NCBI GenBank assembly: GCA_948567375.1 | Contig: OX419762.1 | Coordinates: 45,241,034-45,305,033 of the forward strand | From: Lunularia cruciata | Lineage: Eukaryota; Streptophyta; Marchantiopsida; Lunulariales; Lunulariaceae | DNA length: 64,000 bases | Direction of reading: 5' to 3' | Shown here: positions 1-9,332 of the stretch, in pieces | Position numbering within the stretch: the first letter of the stretch is position 1 | Layout of the letters: each line of letters starts with the position of its first letter | The notes under the pieces: model-generated | What the model saw: only the letters and a program-made list of their open reading frames with translations | The model's database searches: none | Told to the model about the DNA's origin: nothing | Translations under genes and position numbers: made by a program

Positions 1-217
1 CTTCCTTCTAGAAGCCGCCTACTTGGCGTGTAAGCTAAGTTAGTTAGAAGCTTCTAGAAGCTTCCTTCTAGAAGCTACCTGCTTAGGGCGCAAGTTAACT
101 AGTTGGGAAGCTTCCTAAGAAGCTTCTTAGATGCTTCTAGAATATTCTAGGCTATTTTGGCTTATTCTCTACTTTGTAAGCCCGACTAACTTCGTCACTA
201 AACTCCATATTGTTACA
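1..217 (-). repeat. 3' LTR of G1, partial
   Basis: This stretch matches 5221-5437 with two mismatches and ends with GTTACA at 217, next to the polypurine tract. By comparison with the other copy (423 bp), about 206 bp lie left of the window. It carries the same four-unit heat-shock element (47-64). The last codons of the pol frame, including the stop at 152-154, lie inside it. Confidence 0.95.
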
Positions 218-230
218 TATTCCCCCGCCG
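218..230 (-). other. Polypurine tract of G1
   Basis: On the minus strand a G-run (GGCGGGGGAATA) directly precedes the LTR start TGTAAC. This is the standard position of the plus-strand primer in LTR retrotransposons. Confidence 0.8.
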
Positions 231-3200
231 CTAGTTGGTGACGTCCTCGTCGCCAGTGAAGCTTCACATTCCTTGATGGCCATCTGTGCATTCTGGAGGT
301 GAGAAAGAGGTTCCCATGTGGCATCATGAAGGGGATACCCTTTCCAAAGGACCTTGTACTCCGTGTGTTGGCAACGGCCTCGTTGAATATGGCGACGTGC
401 AAGGATACGATCAACTTCGTACTCCTCATGATCATTGATAGGGATAGGAAGAGGGGGAGGTTGGACTCGAGAAGAAAAGGAAGAAGGGTTAGGAACAAAG
501 GGTTTCAACTTGGAAACATGAAAGACAGGATGGATACGCATGTGACAAGGTAAGGCAAGACGATAAGCAACAGGAGAGATAATATGGGTGATATCAAAGG
601 GTCCTATCCAATTAGGAGCAAGTTTACGAACTTGGGTATCAAGTGGGAGAGGGAGGTTACTAGAGGATAGCATGACTTTATCACCAACTTCAAAGGTGAG
701 ATCACGACGATGATGGTCTGCATATTGTTTTTGGCGATTCTGAGCAACAAGGAGGTGAGACTTGGCTTGTTGGAGAGAGCGGGATATAGTGGTCAAGAAT
801 GTAGAAGTATGAGGAACCTGAGAGAGAGGGGGACCAAGAAGAGAATCTGGAACAAGCGGATCTTGGCCAAAATTGAGAAAGAGGGGAGAAAATCCAGTGC
901 TTGCCTGTTTGGAGTTGTTGTAGGCAAATTCTGCAGCTGCAAGACATTCATCCCAGTTGGTATGGTGGACATTGACAAAGGCCCGCAACATATCCTCCAA
1001 TGTACGATTGGCGCGTTCAGTTTGTCCATCAGTTTGAGGATGATAGGCCGTGGACAAAGCAAGCTTGGTGCCGAGTATCTGAAAGAGTGCTTGCCAAAAC
1101 TTCCCGGTAAAGCGAGGATCACGGTCGGAGATGAGTACGCGTGGCAGGCCATGATGCTTGAAGACATTGTCAAAGTAGATTTGTGCTAAGGTTGGAGCAT
1201 CCACGGTATCACAAGTTGGTGCCAAGTGGATTTGCTTACTAAGCTTATCCACAAACACCACGATGGCGGTGTGTCCTTGTTTTGTCTTTGGCAAGGATGT
1301 GATGAGATCCAAGCTCACATGCTCCCAACGAGCGGATGGAATGGCGAGTGGTTGAAGGAGTCCACTCGGCTTCTGGTTGCTGGCCTTGTTCCGTTGGCAA
1401 CTCTCACATGATCGGACAAAGTCTCGAACATCTCGTGTCATGTTGGGCCACCACCATTGGCGTTGGAGGGTGCCCAAGGTCTTGTCCACTCCCATGTGAC
1501 CAGCTATTGGTAAATCATGGGCTTCTTGAAGGCGCACAAGTCGAAGATCACCTTTGGCTAGAACATAGATCTGGTCTGCATGGAATAAAAGGCCTTCCTT
1601 GAAGGAGAAGGTGTTGTACTCCTTGTCGCATGCTGTCAGACGACCGTGTACCATTTGGAAGAAGGGATCTTGTCGTAGAGCTGATTGAAACTCATTGTGG
1701 ACCTTAGGGTCAATGGACACCGTTGTAATTGCCGCCGTGATGAAAGGAAGATCCTTCAAATCAGGTCGTCGTGATAGAGCATTGGGAATGACATGGAACC
1801 GACCTGGTTTGTACTCAAGTTTGATGTCAAACAATTGGAGTTGCTCTTCCCATCGATGATGCCGGCTCTTCATGTGCTCCAAGTGTAAGGTCTGCAACAA
1901 TGGCTTGTGATCAGTTCGCATGATCACTTGTTTCCCCAAGAGATAATGCCTCCATACCTTGGTGGCATATACCATTGCAAGTTGTTCCCGATCTCGAGCA
2001 GAGTAATTTCTTTCCGCTGTATTTAGTCGGCGAGACACAAAGGCAATCGGATGTAGTCCATCTGGAAATTCTTGTTGCAACACAGCTCCAATTGCAAAGT
2101 TAGAAGCATCAAAATCAACCACACAAGGTAGTTGAGGATCATATGGTTGAAGAATAGGTCTTGAAGACACCATATGCTTTAACTTCTGGAATGCTTCTTC
2201 ATGCTTGGTGGTCCACTGGAAGCTCGAGTTCTTTCCCAAGAGGTCAGTCAATGGTGCAGCCACGTGAGCATAATAGTGGATGAACCGTCGGTAAAAACTG
2301 GCCAGTCCATTGAATGCTCGTACTTCTGTACCATCCTTTGGGGTAGGCCAATCAGTAATGGCCTTGATCTTCTCTTCTTCCATCTTGATCCCCTCTGATG
2401 AGATCTTATGACCAAAGAAGGTAACCTCCTTCTGCCAAAAAGCACACTTTGACTTCTTGCAGTAAAATTTCCACTGTCGTAGTCGTCTTAGGACTTCTCG
2501 CACATGATTCACATGTTCTGCCTCTATCCTACTATAGATTAAGATATCATCTAAGAACACCACCACGGACCGATCCAATAGTCCCTCCAACACTCAATGC
2601 ATCTGATCCATGAAGACTGTTGGAGCATTAGTGAGTCCAAAAGGTAGAACTCTCCACTCAAAATGTCCATACCTTGTGCAAAAAGCAGTCTTCTGCACGT
2701 CCTCTCCTTCAATAGGAATTTGCCAATAGCCGCTACGAAGATCCAGCTTGGAAAAGTAGCGTGCTCCACTTAGTTGATCAAGCAGGTCATCGATCCGAGG
2801 CAAGGGATATGCATTCTTCACGGTTTGCTTATTGAGCCCACGGTAATCAATACAGAAACAAAGTCCTCCATCCTTCTTTGGAACAAATAGTACCGGTGCT
2901 CCCCACGGAGAGGTACTATGTCGTATGAAATCCTTCTCCAACAACTCTGTAAGTGTTGTTCGCAACTCCTCCAACTCCTTTGGTGAGAGCCGATAGATTG
3001 GTCTACTCACTGGAGTACTCCCTGGCAATAACTCGATCTTGAAGGGCATACCTCGATCGGAGGGTAATCCCTTTGGCAGATCATCCGGAAACACATCTGC
3101 AAACTCCTGAAATATCTGATTAACCATTGCTTGATGCGGCACTTGGCCCTCCTCAGATTGTTCTTGTGCAATCGGCTTGATCCACACCGCGAATACAGAC

Positions 3201-3819
3201 TTATCGTCCTCCAAAGCTTGCTCTATGGCTGCTTCATTCACAAACTTCCCTTCTAGGGACTCATCTCTCTTCCAAGCTTGCTCCATGGTTGCCTTCCTGG
3301 CAAACTTCCCATCTTGGGACTCATCTCCCTTCCAGATTCGCTCTATGGCTACCTTCTCGACAAACTTCCCATCTTGGGACTGACTATTCTTAGGTGTCTT
3401 ACTCAGAGGTGCCAGACAACCTAATCGGAAATTCCTACCTTGGTGTTGTACTTGAATTTGGTGTCGGGTCCAATCAAATTGAACCTTATGACATTCAAGC
3501 CAAGGTAGACCTAGAATGATATCATAGTGTAGAGGTGCCACTACAAACCTCATACACTCCAAATACTCCTTCCCAATCTTGAAGGTAACGGGATGCAAGG
3601 TGCGGAATGCAGAACCCTTTCTACCATCCGCCATCATCAAACTACTTCCAATCACTGGCTTGATAGGAATACCCAATTCCTTTGCTACTTGCATAGACAT
3701 GCAATTCTCTGAACTTCCAGAATCAACCAAAATTCTACAACCCCGATTAGATATCATACCTTGCAAGTGAAGCAAACTTGCATAGGTCGAGCTTTCAATC
3801 CCATTGGAACTAATCAAGC

Positions 3820-3865
3820 TCCCAATAGGTGGCTCAAAATCTCCTACTGGGATTCCTCGTTTCCC
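3820..3865 (-). promoter_or_regulatory. Candidate -1 programmed ribosomal frameshift signal between G1 gag and pol
   Basis: On the minus strand the slippery heptamer GGGAAAC (3865-3859) is in the correct gag phase (G GGA AAC). A 6-nt spacer follows, then a 10-bp stem (3852-3843 with 3829-3820, nine Watson-Crick pairs and one G-U) with a 13-nt loop. The gag stop TAG (3846-3844) lies in the 5' arm of the stem. The pol frame is closed by TGA immediately upstream (3871-3869) and open afterwards, so the two frames overlap only around this site. That is the expected arrangement for -1 frameshifting. Function is inferred from the layout only. Confidence 0.75.
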
Positions 3866-4743
3866 GGATCATTTCGCTCCACAACCTCCACTTGGGCAAC
3901 TTGTTGAGGTCGTCCATTCTTGAGTGGACATTCAGCAATGCGATGCCCCAACTGGCGACAATAAAAACAACCTCCATTTTGTCGTAATCTTTCTCTATCT
4001 GTTGTGCCAAGTGGTCTTTGCTAGATAGCATCAATCTCCATTGGTACCGGTTCTTCCACTCGTGGTACGGGTAGGTTTTGTGTAGGTCGAGGTCGAGACC
4101 AAGTTGTGGCAACTAAGGAATCAAAACGCTCAGCCAATTGCATGGCTTCTTCTACGTTCTGTGGCTCTCGCATGGTCACCTCCAATCTGGTTCGTGACTT
4201 CAATCCTCGCACAAATCGATCCAGAACTTCACCTTCTTGGATATCTGGAATTTGCATGATGATATTCTGAACTTGTGTGATGTAGCTTCTCATTGAGCCA
4301 ATCTGCCTCAACTCCGCCAATTTATCTCGTGCAGCTCGGGTGGCATTTATAGTCTGAAATCGACCAAGTATTGCATCCTTGAATTCTGCCCATGTCAAAA
4401 TCGGTGTAACAATTTGTCGTTCAGCTCTTTCTACTCGGAATTGCCACCAAAGTTTTGCCACACCATCCAACTGGCTAGAAGCCAAGAGAATTTGTTTCCG
4501 CTCGTCTTGAAGATTGGTGGCTTCAAAGTAACGTTCACAGTCAAACACAAAATTCTCCACTATGCCTGGAAGATTCTTGCCTTCAAACACCTTGGGTTTC
4601 GGAAATCGAATGCGATCTTCTCCATCTCGAACTGGCGCTCTGTCTATCTGTTCTCGTCGTTGCTGGTCTCGTTCATCCAACAATCAAGTAAGATGCTCGA
4701 TTTGTTGTTGCATTGCAAGGATAACATCCGGTATTGCCGCCAT
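3844..4743 (-). pseudogene. G1 gag with CCHC zinc knuckle; two in-frame stops
   Basis: The start is the ATG at 4743 (first residues MAAIPDVILAMQ). The frame continues to the TAG at 3844-3846 and is interrupted by TGA (4684-4686) and TAG (4021-4023). It contains a retrotransposon gag core (WAEFKDAILGRF, MRSYITQVQNI) and a CX2CX4HX4C zinc knuckle (CFYCRQLGHRIAEC, about 3,970-3,930). Gag forms the cytoplasmic particle that packages element RNA. Both internal stops fit one C-to-T change in CGA or CAG. The natural end after the knuckle overlaps the frameshift signal, so pol would be made as a gag-pol fusion. Confidence 0.9.
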
Positions 4744-4995
4744 CGCTACTACTCTATTCCACTACTCTCAATTTATCTAGTTGATTAACACATAGATACA
4801 ACACGTCCACTGTTCTCCATAAGTTACAACTGGAAGTATCAAGGGTTCCTCTGACACGGTGATCATATGTAGAAAGTCCTGCCCAAAGCGTGAGGTGATG
4901 AATTGTGTGAAACGATGCTTTGGTAATATCTGGACATGAAAGTCCCAATGGTTTGGCGGAAGTGGATTTGGTGGTCCATAAATTCCATCCATCCC

Positions 4996-5013
4996 ATTCC
5001 TGCTTTGATACCA
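4996..5013 (-). other. tRNA-iMet-type primer binding site of G1
   Basis: The minus strand reads TGGTATCAAAGCAGG starting one base inside the 5' LTR end. This matches the usual plant initiator-Met primer site TGGTATCAGAGC apart from one base. Confidence 0.85.
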
Positions 5014-5014
5014 A

Positions 5015-5437
5015 TGTAAAAGACCGAAACCGAGGAGAGAAATAGGAGAATGGAAACTCACATTGGGACACTTGAATGAGGGAAAACTCCAAATGCCTAG
5101 CATGAGCTTTGGCCTTGGTATTTATAGGTAGCATACAAGACCTTTGAAGCTTCTCAAGAAGCTTCCTTGAGCCGCTTTCTTGGAGTGCAAGTCAAGTTAA
5201 CTAGGAAGCTTCTCAAGAAGCTTCCTTCTAGAAGCCGCCTACTTGGCGTGTAAGCTAAGCTAGTTAGAAGCTTCTAGAAGCTTCCTTCTAGAAGCTACCT
5301 GCTTAGGGCGCAAGTTAACTAGTTGGGAAGCTTCCTAAGAAGCTTCTTAGATGCTTCTAGAATATTCTAGGCTATTTTGGCTTATTCTCTACTTTGTAAG
5401 CCCGACTAACTTCGTCACTAAACTCCATATTGTTATA
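5015..5437 (-). repeat. 5' LTR of G1 (423 bp)
   Basis: On the plus strand it runs from TGTAAA (5015) to GTTATA (5437). The outer two bases are TA where the internal copy has CA. The inner end abuts the primer site. U3 is on the right-hand side and is packed with GAAGCTTC repeats and a TATA box; the R/U5 part is on the left. Confidence 0.93.
5119..5367 (-). promoter_or_regulatory. G1 LTR promoter: heat-shock element cluster plus TATA box
   Basis: The TATA box is TATAAATA on the minus strand (5126-5119). Upstream of it lie repeated GAAnnTTC units: 5146-5153, 5158-5165, 5205-5212, 5217-5224, TTCTAGAA at 5226-5233, a perfect four-unit GAAnnTTCnnGAAnnTTC at 5267-5284, TTCTAGAA at 5286-5293, and a three-unit TTCnnGAAnnTTC at 5355-5367. 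Three or more alternating nGAAn pentamers is the established heat-shock-factor binding site. Heat responsiveness is inferred. Confidence 0.75.
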
Positions 5438-7073
5438 GTGTGATTCTCGTAGTACTTTCTGCTTTGTCTTTCCATCTCCCACCCCTCTCAATGGGATTCC
5501 AGCACAGTTCTTGGGCCTTTGCCAAAGATACTTGTCTTTTAATAGGAATCTACCAGATTTTCTCCTAACCTTCTCAAATTCTTCTCTGGTCCATTCTGAA
5601 TTCTTCTCTAAAGAATTGAGATACTTCCCAACAACAAGAAGATCATTGGTGTACAATTCTTCTCTAAAGGATAGATTCAAATCTAGCTCATGCACATCTA
5701 CTCTACAGTCATTTTTAGCTCCATCATAGCACACTCTAGATAGCATATCAGCCACCAGATTGTCTTTCCCAACTACATATCATAGTTTTGGATTAAACAT
5801 TTGAATGAAAGCAATCCAATGCAAATATCTGGGGTATCATAGTTGGCAGCCATCCCTCACAGGGGCAAACAATCTGTCTAAAGGATGACATAGGCACCGA
5901 TCAAGCAATTTGTATCCTACCTTAATGCTACCTTGGCACCCCACAACTCCCGCTTGATCTGAGGATACCTTCGCTGCCCTTTTGTGAATATTCTCACTCC
6001 AAACCTCACTGCATATCTGCTGCCATTTTCATCTTCCTGGCCCACGGCCCACCCAACAGCATAGGGACTCAAATCCACTATAATTATGATCAACTGCCCA
6101 CAACTATAGTCAAGCGGATGAAGCACCGGCAGGTTCTGCAGTGCTTCCTTCAACTTTGCCATAGCAATGGAATGCTCTGGCCTCCAGATGAACTTGATTC
6201 TCTTCCTTAGAATTTGGTAAAGCTCTACAACATGAGCAAAATGAGGTATCCAAATATGATAGAAAACATACACTTCCAAGAACCACCTTACCTCCTTAAT
6301 GGTGGAACAATCTCTGATCTTCCCTATAATGTCCATGTTCTCTAGATTTGGTTCCGCCCATATGAACCACATAGATGTACTACCACCAGAATTTCTCCAA
6401 GCCCAATTGCTGATTTCTCTCCAGAGAGAATCACTCCCGCCTCCATCAACCGCTTCAGTATAGCTTCCACATTTCAAATGTGATCCATGACAAACCTTCT
6501 TATACCGCCATCCACCAAGGTTTCATCCTTCTCACTTGTAGTGCAACCTTTAATAGGTATATCATCCAAGAACATGCGGGTCTTTTTAGGAATGAAGGCC
6601 TGCAAAATACAATTCATAGCACTTTGCATATGTGCCACTGAGTAAGTAGCCCCCATTGGGAGAGTGCACATACGCATCAAGCCTAGCGGTGTCCGCATGG
6701 TGGTTATGTCACGGCTTCCTTCAGGAAGCTGAAACCGATCATACTTGGAATATAGATCTCAAATAGAGTAAATTGCCCTCCTTGCAAACTCTTCAGCAAA
6801 ATCATCTACAGCCGGTCCTACACCTGTCAAACTATTACCTTGTTTGGTGGTTGCATATCCTATATGAACAGTACCTTCTTGTTCTTCTTTCTAACCATGA
6901 ACCAACGATTTGAATATGGTGCTTCTAACAACTCCAAATTTTTTTCTCTGATCTTCTCCTTCAATAGCTTGGTTAGTTGGGGCAGAAGCGCCTTTGGTAC
7001 CAATATCTGTCTTAGATCCCAAGGTACATAAGGAACTATGAAAATGATCATTGATGCAATTTCTTGTGGGTTC
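5438..7073 (-). pseudogene. Element A, left part: decayed gypsy pol (RT, RNase H, start of integrase)
   Basis: Broken minus-strand pieces are recognisable in order from the right: the RT entry region (6,860-7,051, APYSNRWFMVRKKN), RT palm (6,474-6,698, MRTPLGLMRMC and FLDDIPIKG), connection/RNase H (5,917-6,477, RRYPQIKRELWGAK), and a region leading into the integrase zinc domain (5,440-5,755, ADMLSRVCYD). Frames change and stops interrupt, so it cannot make a working polyprotein. It is cut on the right by G2 at 7073/7074 and on the left by G1 at 5437/5438. Its remaining integrase must lie left of the window. Across the G2 insertion the reading frame resumes in phase at 14925. Confidence 0.88.
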
Positions 7074-7764
7074 TATAACACCCATTTGTGCATGTGTGTG
7101 GTATTGTGATATTTAGCTTGGTATTACAAGTACTTAAGAGATATTATTTATATAGAGATAAAGGATGGTTCTATATTAGTCATGGTTAGTTAAAGTTATT
7201 CATAGCTAAGATAGAGGGGACCTTACTTTAGAGGAAGTAGAAAAGATGAGCACCACTATTTTGGACTTTAGTGTGTTGACTTGTTATTATTCCTAGGTTT
7301 TGGCTTTGAGGAAAGAGTTGAGAACTCTTGGGCCCACAAGCCTTTTTGTTTTGGATTCTTCTTTAGTCCAAGGATAGCTCATGTGAAGGAATCCTTGACT
7401 TAGTGGTTGGGTCAAGATAAGACCACATGCTTAGGGGAATATGCCTATATGAATGGATATTCCTTTCTACTTTTTGACTTTACTTGACTTTTAATCTAGT
7501 AACTTGAGTTACTTTGGTAATTAGTAACTTTGGTACGTAACTATTTCACAAGTATATAAACAAGGGGTGAGGAGGTACTCATCGTCCTTTCATTTGCAAC
7601 TATCTCTCTCTCATTGAGTTTTCTAGTGAGCAATGTCTTGAGTCTTGGAGAGTTAGCCTTGGAGGAGTATGATGGAGTTGGGGTTCTTTGCCTTCTTAGT
7701 CCATGGCGTGCTACCATAATAGCCATCAGAGGTTCATCCTAAGTGAGAGACAGGCCGGCTCACA
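7074..7764 (+). repeat. 5' LTR of G2 (691 bp)
   Basis: It begins TATAACACCC where the 3' copy has TGTAACGCCC, and ends GGCTCACA before the primer site. A TATA box (TATATAAA, 7553-7560) marks the likely U3/R promoter. A TC-rich stretch follows at about 7,600. Confidence 0.93.
7553..7560 (+). promoter_or_regulatory. TATA box of G2 LTR
   Basis: TATATAAA lies about 480 bp into the LTR and is conserved in the 3' copy near 14,713. Transcription would start roughly 30 bp downstream. Confidence 0.6.
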
Positions 7765-7768
7765 TTTT

Positions 7769-7785
7769 TGGTTCCGTTGTCGGGA
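7769..7785 (+). other. Primer binding site of G2
   Basis: TGGTTCCGTTGTCGGGA starts 4 bases after the LTR end. It resembles the TGGCGCCGTTGTCGGG-type primer sites of plant gypsy elements. The tRNA was not identified. Confidence 0.55.
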
Positions 7786-7806
7786 CCTCTCTAGAAGGCA
7801 AGATAA

Positions 7807-7976
7807 TGTTCCGCGTTCAATTTTACATTAGGCAGAAGGAGGCTATGAGAGCTCACTTGGAGAGAACATTAGGAGAGGAGAGGGCTGAACTTATGTTAGA
7901 GAACCAAGATCCATTTGTATACCCTATAGTTCATTATGATGTCTTTGAGGTGATTTTGTACATCTTGTACACATGA
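7807..7976 (+). other. Short ORF in G2 leader, first of a duplicated pair
   Basis: It encodes about 55 residues from MFRVQFYIRQ to a TGA, including TLGEERAELML and PFVYPIVHYD. A similar pattern (TLGFDV, PFVFPRVDYS, ending LY) recurs at 9111-9269. The two pieces look like diverged copies of one segment on either side of the zinc-knuckle ORF. No known domain was recognised. Confidence 0.4.
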
Positions 7977-8624
7977 GAGGAATTGGAGAGATTGTGTGAG
8001 GTGGATTGCAGATTTTGGGGATTAAGGTGATTTTTGGGCAAAATCTTAAGTTTGAGATTTGGATTTGAGATTTCTATACATGATAGCTTGGGTTATCTTT
8101 TGGTTAGCACACTTGAAAATATTATGAGAGCTACTATGCGCACTGGGCTAGAATTTTTGAAAGTTGATAGGGTAAATTGCTCCCGCAACTGCATGCTCTG
8201 TGGAAAATTGTACAAAGTCTGCCATTTCTTCAATTTTTAGTGAATTGTCATGAAAATTTTCAAGAAAATTTAGTGCATTGTATCCTACCTGCTGCCACAA
8301 AAATGAGAGAGAGATCGTTTTTGCGCAGGGCGTTATGAGTTTTTGAAGTAAGGGGGGTGGTTTTCAGACCAAATCTAAAAATTGTGTGCTGAATAGAAAA
8401 GTGTTTAGGCCAAATGGCTCAATGAAAAGATCTAAAATTTTTCCGGGAGAGATATCCTAGAGTTTTGATCAAGTGTGCAAAATTTTAGAGGACTGTGACA
8501 TACTGGTTGGGCGATTTGAGTGACATTGTGAGGAAAAGTCAATTTTGCAGAGTGGAGATCTCATGCATGAGGAGTTTGAGATCAACAAAAAACATGTTTG
8601 AATGTTTAGATTCATCTTGGGAAC

Positions 8625-9098
8625 ATGGAGGGTCATCAAGAGTGGAAATTGAGATTATGCAAGGTTCCTCAAGGGTTTGAGGTGATTGTAGGGGTGGATT
8701 TGAGGAAAAGAGAGTTTACAATAGAATTTGAAGAGAGTGTTGAGAGGATCCAGAAACCTACACCACTTGGAGGAAAGAGTGAGTCTAAGTGCTTTCTATG
8801 TGGAAAGAAGGAACATAAGGCAAGTTCATGTCCATTGACCTTTGAGAGCAAGAGATTGAGGGAAAGGAGAGGCTTACTTGACTTGGGTTTGCATGTTGGA
8901 CCTTCTTCACCAAGATTGGGAGGGAGAAGATCTAAGACCAAGGAGTTGTGTGAGGTTTGTGGAGTGGAAGGACTTCCAAAAGGACATGAGTGTAGTGGAG
9001 TAAAAGAATTTTTGGAGACTTTGGTGAAGGATCTTGGAGAGAGTTTTAGTAAAGCTACAGAAATACTACCACCTTCATCAGCTAGTTCTCAAGATTAG
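8625..9098 (+). CDS. Extra zinc-knuckle ORF upstream of gag in G2
   Basis: An intact 157-residue frame starts at the ATG at 8625 and ends at 9098, before gag. It has a CX2CX4HX4C knuckle (CFLCGKKEHKASSC, residues about 56-69), a basic segment (KRLRERRG), a second cysteine cluster (CEVCGVEGLPKGHEC, about residues 108-122) and an acidic/serine tail. Zinc knuckles of this form bind nucleic acid in gag proteins, but this ORF is separate from the gag core and from the normal gag knuckle at about 10,175. It may be an accessory protein or a duplicated, displaced gag C-terminus. The frame staying open in an element whose pol has several breaks is notable, though a frame this short could stay open by chance. 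Confidence 0.55.
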   Translation: MEGHQEWKLRLCKVPQGFEVIVGVDLRKREFTIEFEESVERIQKPTPLGGKSESKCFLCGKKEHKASSCPLTFESKRLRERRGLLDLGLHVGPSSPRLGGRRSKTKELCEVCGVEGLPKGHECSGVKEFLETLVKDLGESFSKATEILPPSSASSQD

Positions 9099-9110
9099 TG
9101 ATGGAGATAA

Positions 9111-9269
9111 TCTTTCAAATTATGGATAAACTATCCATGAGAGTTAGATTAATATGCACTCTAGGATTTGATGTTACTATAGAAATCTTGGAGCAACCTG
9201 AACCTTTTGTGTTCCCTAGAGTGGATTATTCTCAGATGGTGTTAGTCATGTATAAACTCTATTAGTAAT
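9111..9269 (+). other. Second copy of the short leader ORF in G2
   Basis: This frame of about 52 residues (MDKLSMRVRL..., PFVFPRVDYS, ...MYKLY stop) parallels the ORF at 7807-7976. It lies between the zinc-knuckle ORF and gag. The relation is judged by eye from spacing and shared residues. Confidence 0.35.
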
Positions 9270-9332
9270 AGAGTGAGAGAAAAGAAAAGAGAAAAAAAAA
9301 TTTTGAGAGAAAGAAAGATAGTGAGAGGTTAA

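Larger units (their letters stand above)
152..3868 (-). pseudogene. G1 pol: protease, RT, RNase H, integrase, chromodomain; one in-frame stop
   Basis: One frame is open from 3868 to 154 except for a TGA at 2594-2596. The domains in order are: aspartic protease (LVDSGSS motif), reverse transcriptase ([10 protein letters not shown], then the catalytic FLDD just after the stop), RNase H (DFDAS and RTDHKPL segments), integrase with an HHCC zinc region (GHMGVDKT, CESCQ) and a complete DDE triad (LDLITS, SDRDPRF, GQTERANRT), and a C-terminal chromodomain (YEVDRILARR, YKVLWKGYP, TWEP). The only lesion is the TGA between the RT palm motifs, where a CGA Arg codon is expected. An upstream stop at 3869-3871 means this frame cannot start on its own and must be entered by frameshift. 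The protein runs into the LTR before stopping. Confidence 0.93.
1..5437 (-). mobile_element. Ty3/gypsy chromovirus (G1), young, left LTR cut by window edge
   Basis: Read on the minus strand the order is 5' LTR (5437-5015), tRNA-Met primer site, gag, a -1 shift into pol (protease, reverse transcriptase, RNase H, integrase, chromodomain), polypurine tract, and a 3' LTR that runs off the left window edge. The two LTRs differ at 2 of 217 comparable positions (40/5260 and 216/5436), so the insertion is recent. Only three in-frame stops interrupt the proteins, and each can be explained by a single C-to-T change. The C-terminal chromodomain places it among the chromoviruses. It is inserted into an older minus-strand gypsy element that continues from 5438. 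The left flank, and therefore the target duplication, lies outside the window. Confidence 0.95.
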
